Below are positions 7,426 to 14,973 of a DNA stretch of 38,346 nucleotides, piece after piece. The notes under the pieces were generated by a model. That model saw only the letters and a list, made by a program, of their open reading frames with translations, was not told the origin of the DNA and ran no database searches. Source of the DNA: a virus. The translations under genes were made by a program, and so were the position numbers. The stretch is from the IMG/VR virus record IMGVR_UViG_3300050821_023987, positions 1 through 38,346 of that record; one strand, given 5' to 3'. Each line of letters begins with the position of its first letter. Within the stretch, counting starts at the first letter, position 1.

Positions 7426-8585
7426 CAGGCAAGCCGTTGTTTAACTTCCTGCACAAATCCCTTCACATCGAGAATCGTCATCGGACTCTTAGGATACTGC
7501 TTATGGAGTCTCGATGGAACGATGAGGGTTACGTGGGAGTCGTGCATCTGCGTCAACTGCTTGCTGCTGATGCCCTGCTGAATTGTGAGTATGTGTTTCT
7601 CAGTAACCCGCTTGGCCTCGTGTACCACCTGTCGCCAGCGATCTTTGCATGTGGTCTTCACACCCACGACAATGAGCTTGTTAGTCGGGTAATTGTGGTC
7701 GTTGTAGGCTTCGGCGCTCGGGATCACGATGTCCGGCTCTCCGTCGAGTTTCGGCCTTATCACGTGCGGGATACCACTCTTCTTTAAAATAAATTCCATG
7801 TGGTTTTCAAGGGATCGTCCGGCTCTCGATTTTCGGCGATTCATTATGCTGCTGGCCGTCCGCAGGAAATCGTCTACATCCTTGAACACCCGCACAATTT
7901 CCGCTTGGCAAAGCTGGCGCTCAGCGAGGCGGAACAAACGATACTCGGCATCCATGCACTGCATCAGCAGTTCATCCAAAGGCAACACATCAAACTTCTT
8001 TATGCATTCGGTCAGAGCATCTCGTGCTTCCTTGCTGAAGATCGCACCAGTGGGGAAGGCATTCAGCACCTCCACGAACTTGCGGAACTTTTTCTCAACG
8101 CACTGGTCTTCGTCCTCGACTTGAGGTTCGCCGTGGCGATACACGGCCCAGTTCTTTGTGATCTGAACGCCGAGCGCCGCTTCCATGTCCTCGATGTCGG
8201 TGTCACGGTCAAGAACAAAGGCGCTGAACTTTTGATGCGTCTCGGGAATCAGGATAAGGAGATCGCCGACGTTGTCAAAGGTCAGGAATGGAAAATCCTT
8301 GCCAAACCGTGTCAGCCTGTATTCGCTGCGGGTACCTTTGCCGTACCACTTCACACGAGAGTCTGTTACTCGGCCATCCTGCCACGTAACCGTGACGGAA
8401 GTCTCGTGGTTCTTACCCTTCTCAGGTTTATGCGGAGTGAACATCTGCCAGACAGCTTTCGGTAGGTAGTAGCCGCATTGATGTCCGCCCGTCAGACCAA
8501 CATCGTTGGGGGAGATGAACTTGACGATGGCATTGCCCACACGGACTGACTCGGCGATAGCTCTTTCGCAATATGGTGATGCCAT
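7425..8585 (-). CDS. EcoRII-like type II restriction endonuclease
   Basis: About 386 residues. The N-terminal part carries the EcoRII-N type DNA-binding/effector domain (VKFISPNDVGLTGGHQCGYYLPK, GKGTRSEYRLTRFG). The C-terminal domain shows the PD-(D/E)xK centre of EcoRII: GEPDIVIPSAEAY, then LIVVGVKTTCKDRWRQV and a final ILTIQQGIS. EcoRII recognises CCWGG and cuts before the first C; this enzyme probably recognises the same or a similar site, which the sequence cannot prove. I start at ATG 8585, five bases after the methyltransferase stop; the longer frame to 8672 starts with TTG and would overlap the methyltransferase gene by 82 bases. The stop overlaps vsr. Confidence 0.88.
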   Translation of the reverse strand: MASPYCERAIAESVRVGNAIVKFISPNDVGLTGGHQCGYYLPKAVWQMFTPHKPEKGKNHETSVTVTWQDGRVTDSRVKWYGKGTRSEYRLTRFGKDFPFLTFDNVGDLLILIPETHQKFSAFVLDRDTDIEDMEAALGVQITKNWAVYRHGEPQVEDEDQCVEKKFRKFVEVLNAFPTGAIFSKEARDALTECIKKFDVLPLDELLMQCMDAEYRLFRLAERQLCQAEIVRVFKDVDDFLRTASSIMNRRKSRAGRSLENHMEFILKKSGIPHVIRPKLDGEPDIVIPSAEAYNDHNYPTNKLIVVGVKTTCKDRWRQVVHEAKRVTEKHILTIQQGISSKQLTQMHDSHVTLIVPSRLHKQYPKSPMTILDVKGFVQEVKQRLA

Positions 8586-8590
8586 CTGGT

Positions 8591-9805
8591 TCAACTCGCT
8601 ACGGCGTGTTGCTTGTGTCCATTCGAGGAGTTTTTCAGAAGACAGCCGTTCTGAGAACGTGTAAGCTGCCAACGCATGGTCGCGATGATTTGCTCACCCA
8701 CTGCCTTTGCGACCTTCGGGACCACTGCATTCCCGAACTGCCTGTATGCCTGCGTATCCGACACCACGATCTTCTTGTCATCCGGGAAACCCATGAGCCG
8801 AGCGCATTCTCTCGGTGTGAGCCGACGTGGGGTCTTCCCGCCTTGCTTAATAAGAATTTCTGATCCGTCCTTGTAGTATCGGGCGCTCAGCGTTCGAGCA
8901 ACTCCCTCTGGGTCTGCGATACCGAAGCCGAACCCATTCCCCTTCAGCCGATGGCGCTCGGCATAGGCCTGCAAATACGTCCACAGATGATCGGTGAGTG
9001 TGTACTTCGTGTCCGGCGTGCGCTCCAATATATCCTTGAACTTTGGGCGTTGGGGCGGCGGACTAGGGAACCGGAATGGCGGATTCTCCCCAAACACCTT
9101 CTTGTCGAAGCAGACAATGTAGATACGCTCTCGATGCTGCGGCACCCAGCCTGCGGCGTCTATGATTTTGAAGTTGACCGCATATCCGAGATCGACCAAA
9201 GCGTCGTAGATCGTGCTCCACGTCCGGCCTTGGTCATGGGACTGGAGGTTCTTTACATTCTCAAGGAACAGGACCGGAGGCCGCTTTACCTCAACGATGG
9301 ACACAATGTTGAAGAAAAGCGTGCCCTGAATCTCACACTTGAATCCATGCGCCTTACCGAGGCTCTTCTTCTTGCTCACTCCAGCGATAGAAAATGGCTG
9401 GCATGGAAAACCAGCAGCCAAAATGTCGTGATCCGGGATGTCCTTGGGTTTGACCTGACGGATGTCACCCTGTGGAGTTTCCCCGAACCATGCCGTGTAG
9501 GTCTTCTGCGAATATCTATCCCATTCACACGAATAGGCGCACTTGCCACCCAGTTCTTTCAGTGCGAATCTGAAACCGCCGATTCCTGCAAACAAATCTA
9601 CGAAGGTGAACGGTAGAGTGTCAGGGACGGGAACTTCTATGGTGGACGGCTCGAACGGCAAGAACGGGCCTTGCTGTGCAGCACTGGCTTGATGAAGCAA
9701 CGACAACAGGAATTCCTGCTGGCTCATTTGCTGTTGTTGGCGCTGTTGTTTTATCCACTGGTGGACTTCAACGGGAACATTGCGCACCAACAGGCGGTCG
9801 CTCAT
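8591..9805 (-). CDS. dcm: DNA cytosine-5 methyltransferase with N-terminal RHH-like domain
   Basis: Protects the host from the EcoRII-like nuclease by methylating cytosine. Family motifs appear in order: motif I FVDLFAGIGGF (68-78), motif IV GFPCQPFS with catalytic Cys135, motif VI LENV (181-184), motif VIII QHRERIY (223-229), and motif X RQFGNAVVP near the end. The target-recognition region lies between VIII and IX. Residues 1-40 are unusual: LLVRNVPVEVHQWIKQ followed by SQQEFLLSLLHQA reads like a ribbon-helix-helix DNA-binding domain, then a short linker. Such a domain could repress its own promoter, as the HTH-bearing SsoII/EcoRII-type methyltransferases do. First gene of a four-gene operon; AGAGG lies 11 bases before the ATG. 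Confidence 0.93.
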   Translation of the reverse strand: MSDRLLVRNVPVEVHQWIKQQRQQQQMSQQEFLLSLLHQASAAQQGPFLPFEPSTIEVPVPDTLPFTFVDLFAGIGGFRFALKELGGKCAYSCEWDRYSQKTYTAWFGETPQGDIRQVKPKDIPDHDILAAGFPCQPFSIAGVSKKKSLGKAHGFKCEIQGTLFFNIVSIVEVKRPPVLFLENVKNLQSHDQGRTWSTIYDALVDLGYAVNFKIIDAAGWVPQHRERIYIVCFDKKVFGENPPFRFPSPPPQRPKFKDILERTPDTKYTLTDHLWTYLQAYAERHRLKGNGFGFGIADPEGVARTLSARYYKDGSEILIKQGGKTPRRLTPRECARLMGFPDDKKIVVSDTQAYRQFGNAVVPKVAKAVGEQIIATMRWQLTRSQNGCLLKNSSNGHKQHAVAS

Positions 9806-9841
9806 TTTCGATCAAGCCTCTAGGAATTTTTGATATCACGG

Positions 9842-9869
9842 ATGATAGCAGTTTTTCCCAGCGACTCAA
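9842..9869 (-). promoter_or_regulatory. Candidate promoter of restriction-modification operon
   Basis: On the minus strand TTGAGT (9869-9864) is followed after 16 bases by TATCAT (9847-9842), a fair sigma70-type pair about 37 bases before the methyltransferase start. Just downstream lies the 8-bp palindrome TGATATCA (9831-9838), a possible operator for the RHH-like N-terminus of the methyltransferase. The assignment rests on sequence inspection only. Confidence 0.5.
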
Positions 9870-9921
9870 TGGTTTTGTTTTCCACAGGTGACTGCCTCAT
9901 AAACGGTGTCACAAAACGTCA

Positions 9922-9946
9922 CCAAATTTAGGTAGTGGGCCAGTTT
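9922..9946 (+). repeat. Left 25-bp inverted repeat
   Basis: Matches the reverse complement of 10547-10571 at 23 of 25 positions, with a perfect 16-base core GGTAGTGGGCCAGTTT. The pair brackets the VRR-NUC and zinc-ribbon genes. It also sits about 120 bases upstream of the methyltransferase start. Confidence 0.8.
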
Positions 9947-9967
9947 GAATTTCCACAGCCTCGCTCG

Positions 9968-10222
9968 CTAACTGCTAGAACTACCATTCTTCTTCACTTT
10001 CACTACTTCGACTTTTATACCGGCGGAAAGCAGGGCCGCACGCATCGCCAACTGAGGACCGCTGCACGAATCATTGCCGTGTTTAATCTCTAACCCCATA
10101 AATTCCAGTTTGCCGTCGCTATTTGTCCTAAGCAGCAGATAGTCTGGCCAGCCGTTTCTTAACACGCTCCATCCATCAATCTTGAACTTCTCAAGTGCGG
10201 CTTCCTCGTTTTTTCGCGTCAT
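9968..10222 (-). CDS. VRR-NUC-like small nuclease (84 aa)
   Basis: A stand-alone VRR-NUC domain, a compact PD-(D/E)xK nuclease fold found in phages and in FAN1-type repair proteins. The active-site pattern is visible: an N-terminal helix with Glu (KNEEAALEKF), GWPDYLLLR (Asp), FMGLEIKHG (Glu-x-Lys), then SGPQLAMRAALLSAGIKVEVVKV with the conserved Gln of the family. Its ATG overlaps the stop of the zinc-ribbon gene (ATGA), so they are co-translated. In phages such enzymes are thought to act as junction resolvases or single-stranded-DNA-related nucleases. The serine-rich tail (GSSSS) is probably disordered. Lies between the inverted repeats at 9922 and 10547. Confidence 0.75.
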   Translation of the reverse strand: MTRKNEEAALEKFKIDGWSVLRNGWPDYLLLRTNSDGKLEFMGLEIKHGNDSCSGPQLAMRAALLSAGIKVEVVKVKKNGSSSS

Positions 10223-10479
10223 AGGCCGTTGCTATCATCCTTCCGATCTTTACCGTAAATCAACTCAATCGTTTTTCTTGTGCGGCGCAACTTGCGCTCC
10301 GCGTCAGCGACCAATTCATTTGCGGTTTTCCGCCGCCGCTGCTTTGGCTTCCGCTCGATAACTTCGATCTCCGCCTGAGGGCAAGCACACTGCGGGCACA
10401 CGTTCACGAGGCCCGGCTTGTTGGGCAGCAAGGTAAAGACTTTCCCGCAATCAACGCAGGTTTTTTCGGGCATAGGCAT
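10219..10479 (-). CDS. Zinc-ribbon protein (86 aa)
   Basis: The N-terminal half is a zinc ribbon (CVDCGKVF then CPQCACPQ); the C-terminal half is a very basic helix (RKPKQRRRKTANELVADAERKLRRTRKTIELIYG), which suggests nucleic-acid binding. Starts at ATG 10479; an in-frame ATG at 10473 is equally possible, and no strong ribosome site is present. The stop overlaps the start of the VRR-NUC gene, so the two probably work together, perhaps as DNA-binding subunit and nuclease. Confidence 0.6.
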   Translation of the reverse strand: MPMPEKTCVDCGKVFTLLPNKPGLVNVCPQCACPQAEIEVIERKPKQRRRKTANELVADAERKLRRTRKTIELIYGKDRKDDSNGL

Positions 10480-10546
10480 CAGCTAGAGATTATATTTCAG
10501 GGCGTATATGGCGGAGAAAATCACTCCAAGACTAAACGCCCTAACG

Positions 10547-10571
10547 AAACTGGCCCACTACCCAAATTTAG
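10547..10571 (-). repeat. Right 25-bp inverted repeat
   Basis: Inverted partner of 9922-9946 (23/25 identical). It lies about 70 bases upstream of the zinc-ribbon gene start. Together the pair encloses 600 bp holding two overlapping genes. The flanking 3-5 bases also partly match in inverted form, which extends the similarity slightly; no clear target-site duplication is visible. Confidence 0.8.
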
Positions 10572-10639
10572 TGCCTCTTGACCATCACCTGCGGAGCAGT
10601 GTCAAGAAGTGGTGTTGACCCTTCCGTCGAGTCGAGTTT

Positions 10640-10819
10640 TCATTTCTTCACGGGCCAGCGTTCGTCGATGGCGAGCAGAATCTCCTCCGCCCATCGGACC
10701 GCATTGTGGATTGCCATGATGGTCGCGGGGACTCTGGCTCCGCCTTCGTATTGTGAGAGCTTCCGGGCCGCAAGTATGGTCGCGGCGATCAGCAAGAAGC
10801 CTTTGCGGTTCTCGTCCAC
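10640..10819 (-). CDS. Small conserved-looking protein (59 aa)
   Basis: A 59-residue frame with convincing protein character: a hydrophobic first helix (GFLLIAATILAARKLSQY), then GGARVPATIMAIHNAVRWAEEILLAID and a final RWPVKK. I recall similar short proteins with 'NRKxFLL...ILAARK...RVPAT...AI..A..WAEEI...ID..WP' in environmental bacteria, of unknown role. The start is uncertain: GTG at 10819 gives the shown length, but no ribosome site is obvious and the frame stays open upstream. It is upstream of, and in the same direction as, the zinc-ribbon/VRR-NUC pair. Confidence 0.6.
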   Translation of the reverse strand: MDENRKGFLLIAATILAARKLSQYEGGARVPATIMAIHNAVRWAEEILLAIDERWPVKK

Positions 10820-10905
10820 GGCAGGCAGTCTATCATATTTCGCCTTTCGTTCGCCTAGTGGACTTTGCCGCCGACCAGAGTTATGTAGTGTGTCGGGAGG
10901 AAGTC

Positions 10906-11136
10906 ATGCCAAAGCAGAGCGAATATCAGCAACGTAAAGCAGCGGAAAAATGTGTGCGGTCAGGTTGTGATCGGAAACCGAAGTTGGGCAAAGACGGAAA
11001 ACGACGTTCGTATTGCGAAGTCCATAACGCGGAAAATAGGAAGAACTCCGACGCGTGGATCAAGCGGCAGAAGCCGTCCAAGCCAAAGGCAGCCCGCCGC
11101 AAGGCCGCGCCGGTCATCGCCGATCAGGCGGCCTGA
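10906..11136 (+). CDS. Small basic protein with Cys/His motif (76 aa)
   Basis: Starts at ATG 10906 with GGGAGG 5 bases upstream. Lysine-rich; CVRSGCDRKPKLGKDGKRRSYCEVH forms a C-x4-C...C-x2-H set suggesting a small zinc-binding fold like those in the N-termini of phage HNH proteins. The C-terminal tail (KAARRKAAPV) is basic. Probably binds nucleic acid. Followed by a strong hairpin terminator, so it is a single-gene unit on the plus strand. Confidence 0.65.
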   Translation: MPKQSEYQQRKAAEKCVRSGCDRKPKLGKDGKRRSYCEVHNAENRKNSDAWIKRQKPSKPKAARRKAAPVIADQAA

Positions 11137-11158
11137 CGCCCCAACGGCCTGTTAACCC

Positions 11159-11188
11159 GGCCCGGTCCCCAGCCGGGCCGTTTGTTTG
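11159..11188 (+). terminator. Rho-independent terminator
   Basis: GGCCCGG (11159-11165), seven-base loop, CCGGGCC (11173-11179), then GTTTGTTTG. It lies 23 bases after the stop of the 76-residue gene. Confidence 0.75.
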
Positions 11189-11327
11189 CCCGAACGCCGC
11201 CCACACGGTGACTTCAGTGGGCACTTTAGGGGCATAGGCGGCCCGGATCACGCCCCCGCCGCCGTGGCTCCAAGGTAAGTGTCCTACGGCACTTGCTTGG
11301 GTTTTCCACCAGAGCGAATGTCGGTGT

Positions 11328-11669
11328 ATGAAAAACACAAAGAAGCAGAAGGCGGGCCGGATTGGCGGGCAAGCGGTAACGCCCCGCAAGTCTGAATCCG
11401 CACGTCAAAACGGAGTTCTTGGCGGGCGACCGACAGCGAACGATACGTACCAAAAGCGGGCCGCCGAAGTCACCGCCCTGATGGAAGAAGTCAGGGTTCA
11501 CCTGAAGGCGCACGCGGCCCGGCAAGCCGCCGATTCCAAAAACTGGGGTTTCGCCGGTGACATGGAAGCGTACGCGGAAAAACTCAACGCCATCCTCGGG
11601 CGCGAGCCGAGTTCCTATCACATTGTTGACAGCAAGGGGAACCGGGTGCGCGTCACGATACCTAAATAA
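11328..11669 (+). CDS. Hypothetical basic protein (113 aa)
   Basis: Not recognised. Basic glycine-containing N-terminus (KAGRIGGQAV, GVLGGRPTA), which resembles DNA-associated proteins with GGxA repeats, then a central helix (AAEVTALMEEVRVHLKAHAARQ), the segment KNWGFAGDMEAYAEKLNAILG, and a beta-like tail. Similar 'NWGxxGD...L...L' segments occur in small proteins of environmental bacteria. The ribosome site is weak. Co-directional with the secreted protein that follows after 61 bases. Confidence 0.55.
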   Translation: MKNTKKQKAGRIGGQAVTPRKSESARQNGVLGGRPTANDTYQKRAAEVTALMEEVRVHLKAHAARQAADSKNWGFAGDMEAYAEKLNAILGREPSSYHIVDSKGNRVRVTIPK

Positions 11670-11730
11670 GCGGCCCTGCCCGGCGAACAAACGCCGAGCA
11701 TGACCTACAAACCGAATCCACGGAGGCTTT

Positions 11731-12102
11731 ATGAAAAAAGCATTTGCAGTCGTAGCACTCACACTGGCGCTGGTGGGTTCGGCGCTCGCCCAAGAAGTCA
11801 AGCCGATGGATGATTACTGCATCAAAGTATCCGACATCATGGACCGCGCAGACCGGGGCGTCTTGGATATTACGGCCCTCGTGTCCGTGTTCTCACAGGC
11901 CCAGCAAATGGAAATGGGTCGCTACGTGTCGCAAATCGTCATGGTCCATAAACAGACGCGTCACGATGCTTGCTTTTCCGCCAACATCACGGCTGCGAAG
12001 GCTGCCGTAGGGATTGACAACGCCAAGGCACAACAACTAACCAAGGCTGCGCTGGCATACGCCACGCATGCTTTAGCCGAAGCCCGACGGGCACAGCAAT
12101 GA
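11731..12102 (+). CDS. Secreted hypothetical protein (123 aa)
   Basis: Has a clear Sec signal peptide: KK, a hydrophobic core (AFAVVALTLALVGSA) and a likely cleavage after ALA near residue 20. The mature part is a helical protein with two cysteines (residues about 30 and 77) that could form a disulfide in the periplasm. A good ribosome site (CGGAGG) precedes ATG 11731, and a strong terminator follows. A periplasmic protein made by a resident prophage may be a lysogenic-conversion factor, for instance acting on the cell surface or against a second phage, but no family is recognised. Confidence 0.6.
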   Translation: MKKAFAVVALTLALVGSALAQEVKPMDDYCIKVSDIMDRADRGVLDITALVSVFSQAQQMEMGRYVSQIVMVHKQTRHDACFSANITAAKAAVGIDNAKAQQLTKAALAYATHALAEARRAQQ

Positions 12103-12118
12103 GCGCGCCCGTAACCCG

Positions 12119-12145
12119 CCCCTCGGAACATCGAGGGGCTTTTTC
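12119..12145 (+). terminator. Rho-independent terminator
   Basis: CCCCTCG, six-base loop, CGAGGGG (12132-12138) followed by CTTTTT. It ends the plus-strand unit and separates it from the converging minus-strand late operon. Confidence 0.85.
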
Positions 12146-12182
12146 TGTGCCCACGAGGTCGTGTGACCTGTTTAGACGGTCA

Positions 12183-13289
12183 TTAATTGCTCTGCCTTCT
12201 AGCCACATTGGCACTGTCGAGACAGGCGCGGCATTTTTTGTATTCCGTATCCCTCTGACCGCCGCACCGTTTGCACAACCCGGCTTGCTCACGGCGTAAC
12301 TTTCTTCTAGCCGTGCGGCTCTTGGCCCTATCAAGGCAGGCGCGGCAGTGTTTCCTTCCGGGCTCCCCCTGACCGCCGCAATGGCCGCACAACCCAGCGC
12401 ACTCTCGGCGATCCGCTCTGGCAGCATCTTTGTCGCGACAGGCACGGCATCTTTTGTATCCCGTGTCTTTCTGGCGACCGCACCGTTTGCACAACCCGGC
12501 ACGCTCTCGGCGTAACTCAATGTGCACGAGCGGGACTCGCGGACATTTCGCTGGTTGCTTGGCCTTGGCTGGTTGCTTGCGCCGTGCAGCGCGTGCGATG
12601 CAATTCGCTTCGCGCTCGGCTACCTCCACTCGCGCACGTTCTGAACACTCAACCACATGGCCCAGCGACAGAGCAAGCATGTTCATTCGCTGAAGCAACT
12701 GTCTAACGCCGCTGGGCGACATGCCATTTCGTTCGGCGACGCCAACCGAGTTGAGTCGAAGCCTGTAGTAATCCACGACTACCGAGTAAAAGACATCGGG
12801 ACGGGAACAGAGTTGAATGGCGCGGTCGTAACCTGAAATTGCGGTCTGAAGAACTTTTCGGCGGGCAGAGTCTTGGCACGCCACATACTCAGCACAAAGC
12901 CGGTCATTTACCACCGTAAGTGCAGTGGCGCGGTTCTTCAGCGCCGCCATAACATTGATGATGTGCTCGCGTCTGTCGTCTTTTAAAGCGACACGCGATT
13001 GATCGCCGAATGCGCGGCGCTCCATGTACGCCAAAACGACGCGTCGCGTCCAGTCATCGTTCATCGCCCAGAGTGGCGCGTTGCGCCGACGCCCACCTGA
13101 GTTCCTAGTCTGCGTGTGCATCGACGCATAATTTTCGTACGAGATGCCGTTCGATTCCCAGCCGTTGATTCCGGACGAGCCGCCGACATAGCGTGCACCA
13201 ACAGCTCGGTTCTTCCTCACATCAAACTGATTGGAATCAAAACCAACAGCGGCGGAAGTATCTGGCGGACACATCTTCACGGTGGGCAT
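12183..13289 (-). CDS. HTH protein with three zinc-ribbon modules (paralogue 1)
   Basis: A 368-residue protein. After a variable N-terminus starting MPTVKMCPPD there is a helical segment (APLWAMNDDWTRRVVLAYMERRAF) and a HTH of sigma-region-4 style (NSVGVAERNGMSPSGVRQLLQRMN, about 180-203). The C-terminus carries three near-identical modules, GLC-x2-CG-x10-C-x2-C, starting near residues 265, 300 and 337. Each should bind one zinc ion; the DNA also repeats. It aligns along its whole N-terminal two thirds with the protein at 20247-21413. It is the last gene of the tail operon. Role unknown: possibly a transcription regulator or DNA-binding element that has inserted into the late operon. Starts at ATG 13289; no good ribosome site. 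Confidence 0.7.
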   Translation of the reverse strand: MPTVKMCPPDTSAAVGFDSNQFDVRKNRAVGARYVGGSSGINGWESNGISYENYASMHTQTRNSGGRRRNAPLWAMNDDWTRRVVLAYMERRAFGDQSRVALKDDRREHIINVMAALKNRATALTVVNDRLCAEYVACQDSARRKVLQTAISGYDRAIQLCSRPDVFYSVVVDYYRLRLNSVGVAERNGMSPSGVRQLLQRMNMLALSLGHVVECSERARVEVAEREANCIARAARRKQPAKAKQPAKCPRVPLVHIELRRERAGLCKRCGRQKDTGYKRCRACRDKDAARADRRECAGLCGHCGGQGEPGRKHCRACLDRAKSRTARRKLRREQAGLCKRCGGQRDTEYKKCRACLDSANVARRQSN

Positions 13290-13344
13290 CAAGGTGTCGA
13301 AGCGCTGTGAAGGCCGTTATGTCAGGCAGTTAGGATGCGGACGC

Positions 13345-14973
13345 TTAGCTATTCGGAACCTGCGTTCGCGACACCGCGCCGATTACGTTCAGACCCGGTA
13401 TGTCAGCTTCGCCAGCGTGATTGATTATGTTGTTGAACTTGCCGAAGCACGTTGTTTTTCTCTTGTCACAGCCGGGCTCTATCTGGAACGTATCTCCGGG
13501 TCCGGGCGCGTATGGCATAGGGCTCCCTCCGAAAAGAGAAAGCGTCGTGCCGTCCCAAGTTGAAACCTCGAACTTGAAGCCGTTGAGGACTCCGGACGTA
13601 AAGATGATGACGCCGTCGTCGAACCAACCGGCGGGCGCAAGCGCCGTGGGGGTTGGGGAGCCGATCATCAGGAGTTGTTCGGCGATTGATACGCTGTTAA
13701 CGGGAACAATCGTCAACGAGTCCGGGGATGACGCCACAAAACCATTCTGTACCCAGTCAGCGCGATTCAGTCGGCACTTCCAATGGTTCGTCGGGTCAAT
13801 ACCCTCGGCTCCGCCTCCGAATAACTGAGCGCGGCACAGCGGCCCGTAGAGCGAGCCCACGATCGTTGTCAGTTTCTGTGTCCACCCGCGAAGCTCCGCC
13901 GTGAACAGTCCGTTCTTCATTTCGTAATCTCCGATGGTTCCGGAGAGCATCTTCATGTCGCCCATCGTCAGGTCGGCCCAATTCACAGCACGCAACTCGA
14001 ACGTCGCACCGTCGTAGAGCCGGGCACGAACGTCAGCATCGAATATTCCCGCGACGTCGAGGAAGCCGGTAACCTGCATGTTATTCGGAGAGCCATCACT
14101 CTTGAGCTCCAGCGCTGAGAAGGTAACACCGTCAGCAGATTTGTACGTGCCGCCCGAAGTGCTCGGGACGTAAACGGCAACGGACTCCACGCGGTAGTAC
14201 ACATCGCCGCTGCTGCTGGTGGACGTGTAGAGAACCGACATTGGCATCGGTGTAGTCGGTATGCCAACCGTCGCATTTCCAACGAATCTGTCGTTGACGT
14301 ACCAATTGACGTTTGTGCCGTCAGCGTTGACAACGAAACTTAGCTTCACCCTCGGAGCGTTCCACGACGACAGTATGGCGTTAAAAATAGGAACGCCTGT
14401 GTCGATGTTCGTGCTACTTACACCGTCGCTCAAGCGTAAATGCCAGTTCCCCCAAGCGTTCCCTGCTGTCTTTGCGCCCTCAAAACCTATGTACTTATCA
14501 GCACCAGCCCATGCTGTTCCCGTAGACACGCCTGTTACTAAGCCACCAGTGGAAGCGAGGTTGTTGGCCTGCAAACCAACGTATGTTTCAAATGTGAAAT
14601 TTTTTGTGAAGGCAGTAGTTCCGAGGAAATGGGCGTTACCCACACCCGTGTCCCCGGCAAAAATCTGTGATTGTAAAAAGCCTGTGTCCCCAGTGGGAAC
14701 TGAAAAAATGTGAGACTGTGCTGTGTCTCCAGCAAAAGACTGGTACTGAAACGAGTCGTGCGTTGTTATCCACCACGGAGCGACCTCAGCAACATCCGGT
14801 CCCCAAAGCGCCGCTAAATCACGGACGATGCTTGTGTCGTTGTAAAACAGATCGGCGTCGAAGTCCGTAAAGCGAAGTGTCGTGCCGTCCAAGCGGTCGA
14901 TTCGTAGAAGGCGCGTCAGCGTCGTAGTTTCTTGTGCCAAGTGCGCCGCGAGGCGCGGGTCAACGGTCTTCAT
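13345..14973 (-). CDS. DUF2163/BR0599-type tail protein with inserted LamG-like domain
   Basis: Tail-tip protein of the type next to DUF2460 in gene transfer agents and related siphophages. The N-terminus (LAQETTTLTRLLRIDRLDGTTLRFTD) and the C-terminus (FQIEPGCDKRKTTCFGKFNN followed by HAGEADIPG) are those of the DUF2163 family, but the protein is 542 residues, about twice the usual length. The extra part, roughly residues 80-280, is a concanavalin/LamG-like beta domain (NFTFETYVGL, GFEGAKTA, WHLRLSDGV, RVKLSFVVNADGTNVNWYVN, YYRVESVAVYV) that could bind sugars on the host surface. Its start shares one base with the DUF2460 stop (TAATG). Confidence 0.8.
   Translation of the reverse strand: MKTVDPRLAAHLAQETTTLTRLLRIDRLDGTTLRFTDFDADLFYNDTSIVRDLAALWGPDVAEVAPWWITTHDSFQYQSFAGDTAQSHIFSVPTGDTGFLQSQIFAGDTGVGNAHFLGTTAFTKNFTFETYVGLQANNLASTGGLVTGVSTGTAWAGADKYIGFEGAKTAGNAWGNWHLRLSDGVSSTNIDTGVPIFNAILSSWNAPRVKLSFVVNADGTNVNWYVNDRFVGNATVGIPTTPMPMSVLYTSTSSSGDVYYRVESVAVYVPSTSGGTYKSADGVTFSALELKSDGSPNNMQVTGFLDVAGIFDADVRARLYDGATFELRAVNWADLTMGDMKMLSGTIGDYEMKNGLFTAELRGWTQKLTTIVGSLYGPLCRAQLFGGGAEGIDPTNHWKCRLNRADWVQNGFVASSPDSLTIVPVNSVSIAEQLLMIGSPTPTALAPAGWFDDGVIIFTSGVLNGFKFEVSTWDGTTLSLFGGSPMPYAPGPGDTFQIEPGCDKRKTTCFGKFNNIINHAGEADIPGLNVIGAVSRTQVPNS

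Noticed and set aside
8586-8672. TTG start that lengthens the EcoRII-like nuclease by 29 residues
   Set aside because: It would overlap the methyltransferase gene by 82 bases; an ATG lies five bases after the methyltransferase stop.
12210-12500. Repeated blocks of about 105 bases as a CRISPR-like array
   Set aside because: The repeats are imperfect and in frame; they code for the three zinc-ribbon modules of paralogue 1.
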